This document shows positions 30,545 to 41,658 of a DNA stretch of 64,000 bases, in pieces. The stretch is from contig JARBJD010000057.1 of the NCBI GenBank assembly GCA_033064195.1, positions 246,001 to 310,000 of the forward strand, given 5' to 3'. The DNA comes from Blattamonas nauphoetae. Lineage: Eukaryota; Preaxostyla; Oxymonadida. Both the position numbers and the translations under genes were made by a program. Below the pieces are notes generated by a model that did not search any database, was not told the DNA's origin, and was given only the letters and a program-made list of their open reading frames with translations. Position 1 is the stretch's first letter; each line of letters opens with the position of its first letter.

Positions 30545-33500
30545 TTACTCACCCTTGAAGGGGCCATTGAGTCCGCCCGCACCAGTTTCTCTTACCACTG
30601 GTCGGGACCCATCTGGGGGCTGCTGCTTCCTTGCACCAGCTTTGGGCTGAGTCTTGGGTCGTCCACGGCACTTGGGTGGGGGGTCCATTCGGGGGCTGTC
30701 GGGAGCCCATGTGGGGTCATCTTCCTGGGAGAGAGAGTCATCACAAGAAGATGAGAAAGAAGAAGGGGGAGTCGATTTCGTCCTTCGTCCTGTTCGCGGG
30801 ACTTGCTTCTTGTATCTAGCCCGCTTTGGTCTGGCAAAGTTCGGAGCCAATGACCCATCATCTTGTTTGGGATTGGGTATCTTGCGTTTCGGTCTGAGAG
30901 TCCTTGGTGGGAAGTTGCCCTTGGAGGGGCACTTGTGTGAAGTGACTTCCTCATCAATTGTCAAGTCAACGAAAGTTTTCCTTTTTGAGCCATTTTGGGG
31001 CTGGCCCGGGTCGTTGTGGTCGTCGTCGGAATCCAACTCGATCCGAACAGCTGAGGGCGGAATTTGAGTTGGGGGTGTTCTGGTGGGCTGTGAGGAGCCC
31101 GGAATTTGAGTTGGGGGTGTTCTGGTGGGCTGTGAGGAGCCCGGAATTGGGTTGGGTGAACAAGAGGGTGGATGAGAAGGAGAGGTCGGAGGAGTGTCTG
31201 AGCCAAAAGTGATTTGCTCCAAAGAGGGCTCAATGTCAATGTCGATATCAGTGAGGGTCAGCCCAGGAGGGGGCATCTGGCTGACTTTGGCATCAGTTGG
31301 AATCAGCCCTGGGGTGGGCTCATGGTCAACATTGACATCGGTTGGGGGCAACCCGAAGATGATATCTTGAACGACTTCGGCATCATTGAGAGGGAGTTCA
31401 GCAATCATCTCCTGACCAACATCAGCATCCTTTTGAGTCGACCCTTGGAGGGGCTGTTGGGTGGCGTCGATATCAATGGGAGTTGGCCCAAAATAGGGTT
31501 GGGTGGAAAAGTCACAAACGGGTGGGTTGTCTTCCGAAAAGAGTTCCTCGAATGATATTTCGGGTTTCTCGTCAGTCCTTCGCTCTGATAACTCCCTGTG
31601 TGAAAAGTTGGTTGAATCAGGTTCACGGCGGGTACTGGTCAAAGACATTGGATTTTCGAGATTGGGCCCCGAAATGGGTACATCACTGTCAGAACGATCA
31701 ACTTCCATTCCAGCATTGGAGAGATCATTGTCCCCGGATTGGGCCAATTCATGATTCGAACTGTCCCTTTCCATGGTCTCGACAATGTGCTCTTCTGGTG
31801 ACGTGGAGGTCATGATGACCGTTGAGCCCTCAGAAGGGCCAGGAATTGGATGTTGAGAGGGGAACTCTGAAGATGAAGTTGGAGCCACGAGGGGTGGTTG
31901 AGAAACTTTATGTTCAGAGTTGGGTTGTGGAACATAATAAAAACGAGGAGTGAAAGTGATGGAAGTTGGCCGGGTGAAGGCGGGAGTGTGTTTTTCAACT
32001 GATTGGTTATTTGCCGGGAGGTTGAGCGTAAGTTGATGATTTGAAGAATTTCGAGATGGCCCTGGGAGGGGCACTTGAGGTGGTCCAGAAGGAGGTGAAG
32101 AAGAAGGTGAAGTTGAGAGGGGTCCCTGAGAGGGCAAAGTACGATTCGGCCCTTGAGGGGGCAAAGCAAGATTCGGTTGTTGAGAAGGAAGATTCACCGC
32201 ACTGAGTAAATATGTTGTGCTTGGTGAAGGTTGGGAGTCGAGCCCATTTTGGGCATCTTGTTGAACTGAATAATTTTGAAGACTCCATGTGAGTTTTTGA
32301 CAGACACGACGTTCCATGATGCATCTGCTCTGTTCCAAGACAAGAGAGGTCATTTGGAGGAAGTGGTAGACTTGGGCTGATTTGTGCCCATCTCGGGCCA
32401 CCTTCTTCATGAAGTCCAAGAACAGTTCCATGTTATCCCCAAGCTGACCATTCTCACTGATCCCAATGCCAATCACCTTGTATTCTTGTCCAAGTTTCTT
32501 GTAGTGTCTGAACTTGCCCTCTTCAGCCTGGTTGACGGCTGCTCGAGGGTCGAGGAGAAGACCCCGGTGGAGGGCATTTGGGATATCTTGGGCGATGGTC
32601 AAGTCGAGCCCAAAAGTGAGAGTGTTCCCTGAGCGGTCGCCACCCTGGAGGAGGTTAGTGACGAATTTGTGGTTGCTCACCTGGGTTGTGATGGTGACTC
32701 GAATATCCGCAATGGCCCCAGCTGGTCTGGGTTTTGTGCCCAAATTGATCCCATCCATCCAAACTGGCTTTTCCAACTCAGTGACCACGTTGGGTATCTG
32801 TTGAAGAAGACGGTTCAACCAAAGTTTGATTGTGGTGTGCCGGGCTGTCCTTGCGGATCCATTGAGTTGACAGCATGAGGCATGGTCGACCCGAAATTGG
32901 ACAGAACAGATTGGGCAAGGGACAGAATAGTTCAGGTTCCTTCCTTGTTTATCCAGCAGTGTTTTCCCCAATTCGTACGAGGTGGGCTCTTTGAGCATTC
33001 TGTAGTTGAGCGAGTTCAGAATGGTGTCATTGTCCAAAACATGGAATTTGTCAACAGGCATCATGGTGACCCAAAAATGGGCTCGACTTGCACGGATCGT
33101 GGCATGTCGATTTTTCGCCCAATCTGGGAGAGGGTCCCTCCATTGGGTCAATTTGTCCTTTTCCAACAGTCGAACCATTTTCCCCTGCCCGCGTCGGGCT
33201 TTTTCAAATTGGTCAGGATTCAGCATACTGATGACTGAAATGACCGTCTGAAGGGGGCTGAATGTTGATGATGGTGGTTCCTGCCCGAGTTGGAATGGAG
33301 CCCCAGATGGGTTGGGGTTGGTTTGCCATAGGAAGGGCCGTCTTGATGTCATGGCGTGAACCAGGGAAGGAATGTTTGAGCCCGCGAATGAGCTGAAGCC
33401 AAGTCCACCATCTTCAACGTTGGCATGGATCAAAATGGAATTCGATTGTGGGAGGTGGAAGAAAGTGAGCAGATGCGCGATGAGAAGGTCATCAGCCCGA

Positions 33501-36500
33501 CGAAGGACATGCCCCGAGATGGGCAGAGTACGAAGGAGATGGAGGAGTCGAACATTGATACACTGTCTCAGCAGGAGCAAATGTGCTTGATGTGACAACA
33601 GCCCCAGGAAGGGCATCAAGTCGTCTGACTTTTTGACTTTGTCAAGAAACATTTGATCACGTTCATTTTGGTCCTTGGTGAGAAGTGTCCCCAGAAGGTG
33701 CATTGAAGTCGTTGGGGTGATTGTTGAGCCCATGAGCCCAAATGGGGCAGTTGAGATTTGCCCATCGAGGATCGAAACAGCCACAGTCTTGGCTGGGTTG
33801 AGTTGAAGCCCATGTTCACTGAGAGAGTTGTGAAGACGGACCATGGAGGATGTGAGAGTCTGGAGTGAGGAAGCCACAATGACCAAGTCATCCAAATAGC
33901 CCCAAACTTGAACAGCCCCATCAGGGGTTTCAGCTTCAGACATGCATCTGGTGAGGTACAGAGCAAAAAGGGCAGGCGACAACGGACATCCTTGTTGAAC
34001 ACCCCTGGTGTTGTGAATGACGGCTCTCTGACCATGACTGTCCAACACCAACTTTTCCTTTGAAAATGCTTGTGCCAGAAATTGGACCAGCTGGGGGTCA
34101 TGGTGATCCAGCTGCACAATTTTGTCAATGAGGAGCTGTCTTCGGACACATTGGTATGCATTGGACATGTCGAGGGCTGCAACGACCAGATTGTCCTTTC
34201 GAGCAATGGCCCCATCCAGGGCATCTCCGACTGCAAAAACAATCTCTTCAATTCCATTGGGATGACCCACCCCTCTCTGTCTGGGGTGGATCCGATCAAG
34301 AAACCATTGACGGTTGCGTTGGAGGAGGACACGAGCCATGAGCTTTTTCAACGAATGTTGGACAGAAATGGGCCGAACACCACCTTTGGCCTTTGGGATG
34401 CCCACCATCCTGACCAAACACCATGCCGTGGGCACAAAGCCTTTTTCAAGACATTCCGAAATCACAGCCCCAATGAGGGCAGAAACGGGTTTCAGATGAG
34501 TTGCTGACCGTTTCAGGAGTTCTGCTGTGATTCCATCAAGAGACGCCGTTGAGTTCGAATTGAGTCGTTGAAGTTGGATTTCGACATTTTCGCGTTCAAG
34601 GTCCCACCCTTCTCGGGGCTCACCAAGATCTTGAAGAGTCAATTGGCGAGTGTCATCAGCGTTGTGAAGGGCTTGAATGGTTTGGACCATGTCTTCGAAA
34701 GGGATCTCCGGAACGGGGTGAATGACTTTGGAAAGTTCTTTGAGAGCCCTGGACGGCTTTCCTTTTGCCACAAGAGTTTCGATCTTTTTCTTCTCAGCTC
34801 GGCCCAATCTGGGGCTTTCCGATGTCTCTTCAGTTGGCGGTTTCCACTGGAAAGGTTGTTCCTCTTTGGGTTTCTTCGGCTTTTTGGTCTTCAAGACATA
34901 AGGGGTTGCTGAGAGCCTCCAAACAGCATTGTCCACATTTTCGAAGTTCACATCTCTTTCTGCCAAAAGTTGGGCTATTTTGGCAAAATGATGGTTGAGG
35001 AGCTGACTAGCTGCGTTCAGATGTTTTGTCGTGTCATCTTCATCCCAAAACACATATCCAAGACTTTCGGAATATTCGACCCCATCAAGGGCCTCGACAT
35101 CAATTTTCTTGTTGGAGATGGTTCGAAGTGGTGGCGGGAGAAGATGTCGTTCAACAGTTGGAAGGGCTGTTTGTCCTTTGAGGTTTGCCAGGATGAGGTT
35201 GGTGTCACGGTCTTGTCGAGAAGGCATTTGGGTTCCTGCCATCGAAGGTGTGACCGATGGGGGCCCATCCATGGGCTGTCCTCTTTTCGACTGTGGTAGA
35301 GGACCGCGTCTTCCAACGATTGACCCTCTGGGGGGCTTTGGAGTCTGTCCAGGCTGTTTGGATGGAGGTGGAAGACTGAAGATTGTATCCTTGGCTTTGA
35401 ACCCATTCAAGGTCTTAGTGTCTGATTCTTGACAAAGGGTTGTCAATTCATCATCAGAGATGGACATGATGGATGATGTCGGAAAAGAGAGTGAAAGCCC
35501 CTCGTGGGGCACTTGTCCAATTCTGGGGAGGAGGGCCGAAAACGGGCAAAAGGCGACTCTCTCCAACTTTTTGATGGAATTTCGAGAGGAAATGAGAGTT
35601 GAGATGAACTGGGTCTCTGACTGCTTTTGACCCTTGTTTCTTAGAATTCGATGAAGTTGTTCATTGTTCAGTCTGGAAGCCACTTTCCAAGCTTGTCTAG
35701 CCCACTGGCGGGCTTGATCCTTGACCATGTCGATCGCCCCAATTTGGGCTGATTCAGAAGGATCAGACTCCGATGACTCTTCTGCGGGACATTCTTCAGA
35801 TGAATCATCAAGACAGATCGTGAATCGAGGTTCCCTTGGACGAGGTGAAACTTCGCCCAATTTGGGCTCATTGGGTGAGACCACTGGAGTTTCATTGACA
35901 GGTTGAGAATGTGATGGAAAGTCGTAAAAGTCTTCGAATGTGACCTCTTTTGGGTTGTCTGGAGGTGGAACTGTGATGAAGTCCCAGACTGGATTTTCGA
36001 CATTAGCAAGATTTATCATGCCCGTGGAGGGGTCGATGGCATGACGAAGTCTCTCAATGTCGTCAACATGTGCAGGATCGATGAGTGTGGTTGGGACTGG
36101 TCTCTCCACTGATTTCTTCACAGTTTTCTTTCGATTCTGAGAGATTGTCAATTCGACTCCGGATTGGGTCAATGTGATTGTGTTGGTTTCTTCAACAGTC
36201 TTTTCAACACTTTCGATTGACACTCGTTTTTGAAGCCCCGGATTGGGCTGATCAGTGAGATACGCAGGTTCCTTGACCAGACAGTTGAGAGGGTCATCAT
36301 CATCAGGAACATATTCAGTGTCAGAACAGTCATCCCCAGACGGGTCATCTGGGGGGAAGATCCACGCCGTTTGGCGATCTCTTTCTTTCATGAGGGCCTG
36401 AAGGGTAGCAAGGAGAGGGGGCCCATCTTGGAATGTGGGCCCATCTGGGGGCTCTTCAACAATCGGAGCGAGAGGTGGTGGTTCTGGAATGACTGGTTCC

Positions 36501-38852
36501 ATCAAGTTTGGACGGAAGTATTCGAAGGGCAAACTGACAACTGATCGAAGAGCCTTTCTGAGGAACAGTGGGTCGAAACTTTCTTCAACATCGTTCTGAA
36601 ACAAACTGTGTCGTTTTTCCAATTGTCTTCGTGAGGGATCGAATGAACGCCGTTCGACCCAGAGAAGGGCAGAATTGATCAAGGACTGATCAGTAATCGT
36701 GTTTTGATTGTTCAAGGGAACCATGGCAGTTGCAGAAGGAATCGATTCAGAATGGGTAACTTGCTCAACATCTTCACAAACAACATCTGAAATGATGCCC
36801 CGATGTGGGCTGATGGTCTGTTCTAATGCGAGTGACTCTTCCAAAACCTGACCCTGAGATGGGTCAATTGGAAGGTACTCCGAAAAGGGTTTTCGATCAT
36901 GATGTTTTTGTCTTCGGCGTCTTCGTCTGGAAGTTCTGATGACGGCCTTCTTGGGTTCATTTTCGGGAGAAGGAAAATCGTGTTGGGGTGAAGTTGGACT
37001 TTTCAGGGCTCTCACTTTTTCCGCCATCCATTCTCTTCCGCGAGCAGATACTGTTGATTGCGGTTTCGAAGGACTTGTTGACCAATTCAGGTGATCAGAT
37101 GGGACTCCAGTGATGATGTCTGACCCACCGCGGGGCTCACTCTGGAATGGTGCTGACTGAAGGTTCATCATTCCATGGGTATCATTGTCAGCTGATATGG
37201 ACATTGAAGATAAGTCGAGGTCTGACCCGCTGAGGGGTTGATCATTGGATGATATTGACTGAACTTCCATCCCACATGAGTCATCATTTTCAATTGATGT
37301 TGATGTTGGTAGAAGAAGAATAGCCCCATCTTGGGGTTCAGAAGTGGTTTCAGTTGATTGAATACGGGACTCATTTGGATGGTCTTGTTTAATTGACGGT
37401 GATGTTTGACGAATTTCTGACCCATCGGGGGGCTGATCATCAAATGATGCCGATTGTACTTCCATCTCACCTGGGGGTTCTTTTTCCATTTCCATTGAAG
37501 ATGGAGCAAGGATGTGCCCACTTGGGGGTTGGGCATTTGTAACTGAAGATTGAATGTCAATCTCACTTTGATTATCACAAAATACTTCCATTGTCACTTC
37601 GACTGATGATATTGATGTTGATGCGGGGACAAGGGCCGACCCATTTTGGGGCTCAACATTGACAGATGTTGATTTAATCGAAAACCCACGAGGGTGTTCA
37701 TTGTCAGTTGATGATGTCGAAGAGACCTCCTGCCCATTGAGGGGCTGATCAATGATTGATGTTGGTTGTTTTTCCATTCCATTTGGGAGTTGACTGTCCA
37801 TCACAGTTACTGATGATGGAAGAGAATTGACCCATTTTGGGGTTGATCGGAGGAAGCTGTTGAGTGACATGTCAAACCATTTGGGGTTGACTTTCCGAGC
37901 AGGCTGAAGATGGTGTTGGATGGCAATCTGGCCCACTTTGGGGCTGAGCATTGGATGATATTGAAGAGTCGTCCATTTCATTTGAATTTTCGTTTTCCAT
38001 CTCCGTGATCACGTACATCGGTGAGGGGAGGAATTCTTGCCCACTGGGGGGCTGAAAATCGAAAGATGTTGATTGACACTCCATTCCATTTGGTGGCTGA
38101 CTTTCAATTTCGACTGATGATGATGTGACCTCTTGCCCACTGTGGGGCTGAACATTGGAGGACACTGGCTGAATGTCTATCTCACTTGAATGATCAATAT
38201 CCACTTCCAAGAACACTTCAATTGTTGTGAGCGTTGAAACCTGAACCAACCCATTTTGGGGCTCAACGTCGAAAGATGTTGATTTAATCGAAAACCCACT
38301 TGGGCGTTCATACACATTTGACATTGTAGTTGAAGTGAATTCTGACCCGCTGGGGGGCTGACCATTGAAGGAAGGATGATGAAATTCCATGTCATCTGAG
38401 GGTTCATTGTCGACTTCAATGAACATATATGTCGACGAGTGAAGATGGTCTGGCCCACATGGGGGCTGAGAAATGACTGAGTTCGATTGAAAGTCCGTCG
38501 GATTGGAGGGTTCGTGGGCAGTTTCCATGAACATGGACATTGAGGGAGGAAGAGATTCTTGCCCAATGTGGGGCTGAACATTGGAAGACGCTGGCTGAAT
38601 GTCCATCTCATTTGAAGGATCATGATCCACTTCCATTTGTATTTCAACTGATGTGAGCGCTGAAACGTGAACCAACCCATTTTGGGGCTCAACGTCGAAA
38701 GATGTTGATTTAATCGAAAACCCACTTGGGCGTTCATACACATTTGACATTGTAGTTGAAGTGAATTCTGACCCGCTGGGGGGCTGATCGTTGAGGGAAG
38801 GTGGATGAAATTCCGTCTCATCTGGGTCCATCTCATCTCTTTCCATGAACAT
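30545..38852 (-). CDS. Non-LTR retrotransposon polyprotein: repeat region, reverse transcriptase, restriction-like endonuclease
   Basis: Two overlapping frames, 38852-37872 and 37981-30545, together ~2,800 codons; the frames switch in a CCCC run near 37885. Residues 1-~900 are low-complexity Ser/Thr/Pro/Asp-rich, with ~33-residue repeats carrying QPPSG/EPQNG. The RT core is at about 34.6-33.5 kb: GVRPISVQHSLKKLMARVLL, ALDMSNAYQCVRR, RGVQQGCPLSPALFALYLTR and the catalytic box YLDDLVIV. After the RT come CPICSVQFRVDHASCC, a downstream RH, RPAGAIADIRV and KFRHYKKL, matching the CCHC plus PD-(D/E)XK-like endonuclease at the C-terminus of R2/NeSL-type elements. The C-terminal ~700 residues are again Pro/Ser-rich and basic at the end. 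No apurinic endonuclease domain or poly-A tail is visible. Start ATG 38852, stop TAA 30545. Confidence 0.8.
37122..38786 (-). repeat. Array of short GC palindromes at ~100-bp spacing inside the retrotransposon ORF
   Basis: On the plus strand the unit reads (G/A)CCC-N4-6-GGGG-(C/T)T, for example GACCCGCTGGGGGGCTG (38344, 38770), AACCCATTTTGGGGCTC (38248, 38674) and GCCCACTGTGGGGCTG (38135). Seventeen copies start near 37122, 37224, 37322, 37419, 37516, 37638, 37731, 37828, 37930, 38039, 38134, 38248, 38344, 38452, 38561, 38674 and 38770; steps are 93-122 bp. The 38246-38360 and 38672-38786 segments are near-identical direct copies. Looser copies run through the rest of the ORF. Confidence 0.8.
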
Positions 38853-39166
38853 GAAGGTTGCTGGTTGAGATGGTTAGTAGTATAGATAACGAATATCGAT
38901 AGGCTCCTATATTGCAATTAGTCCGGGAATTATAATCCTGGGAACTGAACTATGATTCTCAATTCCGATTGAACAGAGTATTATTTTTAAAGTACAATCA
39001 GCTATGATTCCGAAATGCCGGATAATACTTGTTTTCTTGCATTTTGGTGGATACCTTTTGGGTTCAAATTCAATTATTTAGTCAAAAGTGACCCCATTTA
39101 GCAAACTTAAATCTAAAGGGTTTTTTCATTCATTGACAAAACAAACGTTAATTCTTTATTATCTGA
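38853..39166. other. Junction between retrotransposon 5' end and Polinton
   Basis: AT-rich non-coding sequence, presumably holding the retrotransposon 5' leader and the left limit of the Polinton. I could not find a terminal repeat or target duplication that fixes either boundary. Confidence 0.4.
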
Positions 39167-39177
39167 TTTTTTATTTT
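39167..39177 (+). promoter_or_regulatory. Polinton promoter-like box before the 39185 gene
   Basis: TTTTTTATTTT ending 7 bases before the ATG at 39185. The same box precedes the other element genes. Confidence 0.55.
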
Positions 39178-39184
39178 GTATTAA

Positions 39185-39940
39185 ATGACGAATCAGCTTA
39201 CACCAAACAAACTTAACGAGACTCTAAAGAATGAAAAATTAATACTAATCCCCGAACCAGTTCTGAATCGTTCTGGAACCTCATATTTGGCACATGGTAC
39301 TTTCGACTACGCAAGTGAAGATAAACCTGATGAGATTTATCGAGTTTACATTCCTGCTTTCATTAAAGGAGCAAGACCACATCTGAACCCAAACATGTAT
39401 CACAGATTCGATAACTGTTGCAATAAAGAAAAATTCATTGAGTCACTACACAGTGAGAATTGTGAACTCGTTGGTGAATACAAAACATCAGAGTCAGTAG
39501 TGAAATATCTTCATGAAGGAGTTGAATGGAGAATCAAACCATCACAATGGATGAAAGGAGTCAGAACACACAAGATGAAGCGTAAGCATTACACTCAATC
39601 GTTTGTTGAAAACGAACTGAGAAAGCACAATTGTGAACTCATTGATGAGTACAAGAAAGTACACATTCCTTTTCACTATCGAGTGATTGGTGATGATAAA
39701 GTTTACAAAGCGAGACTTGATGAATGGTTTAGAGCAAAGAAAACCTCACTTGAGAGGAAAGACAAACAAGAACTCCATCGACGAATCTCCCGAATCAATA
39801 ATGACGAATCGATTATTTTTCTACTCATTGATTATTCCGGACGAATGACCATGCTCGTGTCACTGTGTCAACGGGTGTCAATGGGTCAAAATTCGATTTT
39901 CATTTTGAAAAGTCCACCACTTGATGAAGTAACTCCATAG
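39185..39940 (+). CDS. Polinton-associated protein with two repeat units, unknown function
   Basis: 251 residues beginning at an ATG placed 7 bases after the element's T-rich box, which ties it to the Polinton. Residues ~95-135 and ~145-185 are two versions of one unit: NCELVGEYKTSESVVKYL...PSQWMKG and NCELIDEYKKVHIPFHYR...LDEWFRAK. This cadence resembles the short DNA-binding-like repeats found beside homing-type endonucleases in large DNA viruses, though the Cys pairs of those repeats are missing. The last ~45 residues lose this character and may be frameshifted or degraded. Stop is TAG. No catalytic motif seen; a DNA-binding role is a guess. Confidence 0.5.
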   Translation: MTNQLTPNKLNETLKNEKLILIPEPVLNRSGTSYLAHGTFDYASEDKPDEIYRVYIPAFIKGARPHLNPNMYHRFDNCCNKEKFIESLHSENCELVGEYKTSESVVKYLHEGVEWRIKPSQWMKGVRTHKMKRKHYTQSFVENELRKHNCELIDEYKKVHIPFHYRVIGDDKVYKARLDEWFRAKKTSLERKDKQELHRRISRINNDESIIFLLIDYSGRMTMLVSLCQRVSMGQNSIFILKSPPLDEVTP

Positions 39941-40494
39941 AGAATAAAAAATGAATTTTTAAAAATTGACCTTTATTTTTGTGACCACCCAAAATTGTAC
40001 CAACAAGGTCAATATCGACACGGCAAGTTCATTTATCATGTTTCTAGAGTGATCTGACAACAATATGTGGACTTATGGGAATTTTCAAAATTAAGGCCGA
40101 TTTATTTTTTCGGATTTTTATTTCGCATATGAAGAGTAGGTCCAAAATGTTCAAGTGTGAGACCTCGACGTAATTTCACTTGATGCTCAGGCAAAATGGT
40201 GCCCTTGTGATTCATGCGTAGAACTACTTGGAGGTTGTGTTGGAGACGGTGGATTGTATAAATCCGCTCCGGGGTTCATGTTGGCTTCACATAGATGTGA
40301 CCGTAAATCATGCCCACCCAATGCTTATTCCTTCAAGGACTTCGCCAGTGTTCGTCATTAAGTAGGATCACGAGAGAATGATCCCCAAAGGAGTATCGGG
40401 TTGTCTTATGGAAACTTACACAAACGTAAAATGGAGCGAACCTTCACGTATTTTTGTTTTGTGAAGAATGTCAACACAAAAATATATGTCATCA
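39941..40494. other. Polinton stretch without a clear gene
   Basis: 550 bp. Several frames on each strand are open only if one class of stop is ignored, so it could hold a decayed gene. A T-rich box and ATG at about 40110-40131 on the plus strand start a frame broken by TAA/TAG codons. I do not call a gene here. Confidence 0.3.
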
Positions 40495-40905
40495 TTAGTA
40501 TTCCAACATAAGATCAACAAGAAATTCATTATACTCTTTGGTTATTTTTCCATTGATTGTCTCGGTTGTTTCCATTTCAATTGATTCACCAGAACTGTCT
40601 TTGAACCAGATATTCACAATTGATTGTCGAGTACTTAGTTCCGATTTCTTTCGCTACGCAATCTGTTCGTTACAGAAGGCAACATATGAATCATTGTGTG
40701 CATCAGTCTGGATCCAATCACCATGGATTGTGATGTGTTGAGGAATATCTTTGGAGATGACTGTTGACGAATCACCAATTTCTTCCTTCACATGAATGAG
40801 TTTACAGTCGAGGTAGTGAACATATTTTTGTTTTCTGGAATTGGTAAAATCAGGAGGTAATTGAGCAGTGTTTGCATTTTGAATAGAGAAATAACGTTTA
40901 ACCAT
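40495..40905 (-). pseudogene. Small Polinton protein gene with an in-frame TAG
   Basis: The ATG at 40905 follows TTTTATTTTTGC on the minus strand. The frame runs 83 codons to a TAG at 40656-40654, then stays open for another 52 codons to TAA at 40495, with protein-like sequence on both sides (HITIHGDWIQTDAHNDSYVA before; KSELSTRQSIVNIWFKD after). I read it as one 136-codon gene with a single nonsense change, probably CAG to TAG. No domain recognised. It lies just downstream of capsid gene 2. Confidence 0.5.
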
Positions 40906-41658
40906 GACTGTTTTTAGCAAAAATAAAATTTCATATTTGTTTGATTCAATATCCTCTCTTCACTTCTTCGTATGCTTCTTGGAGTCGACGATCAATGACA
41001 TACAGTCCTTCCAAAAGTGGGGATTATTCTGCAAGCCGGGACAATCCAACTTTCAAATCTGAAATTTCCCTCCAATCTGTTCTAAACCTGTCTTTCATTC
41101 TGGTCATTTCAGCCCTTCTGACGATTGCTATTGGTCCTTTTTGAATGGAAATGGTTGTTTTCAAAAATTGAACTGAAAATAGAGTGAAAAGAACTAAAAT
41201 GAGGAGCCCATGATTGATGAAAGGCTTCAAGAAAAGTCGCACACCATACCGACAAGCTATTGAGCGAGAGCTTGGAAAACGGGAATATTTCGGACTATCA
41301 AGGGCTGAGAAGGTGATCAGAATCGAAAACAAACTGAATCTCAGGAAAGGTATCGTCAACAGAGTCGTGAAAGCGGGAGGTCGTCAGTATGGCGAGCTCG
41401 ACGAGCAGTTGCAAATAGACGAGATATTGGTGTTACTGGACGACCAAATCGATTGCGCAAGAAGCAACGTGAAGATTGAATGGATACTTTCCAAGAACAG
41501 AAGTCTGATCGAGGGACGGTCACATTTTCAGTTCTCCAAAAAGCAGTATTCGTTTTTTTCCATTCATTTTCCATTCTAGGCTGAGAAAATGCTGAAAGAC
41601 GAATTAGGGAACGAGTACGAAGACAGACCGTTGAGTCCTTCCTGGATTTACAACAATA

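Noticed and set aside
30490..30545. Intron at the 3' end of the retrotransposon ORF (GTGAGT donor)
   Set aside because: A GTGAGTAA donor and several CAG acceptors exist, but the TAA in the donor is a natural stop and nothing supports a further exon.
31073..31145. CRISPR-like direct repeats
   Set aside because: Two copies of a ~55-bp unit within the Pro/Ser-rich coding repeats of a eukaryotic retrotransposon; no spacers and no Cas genes.
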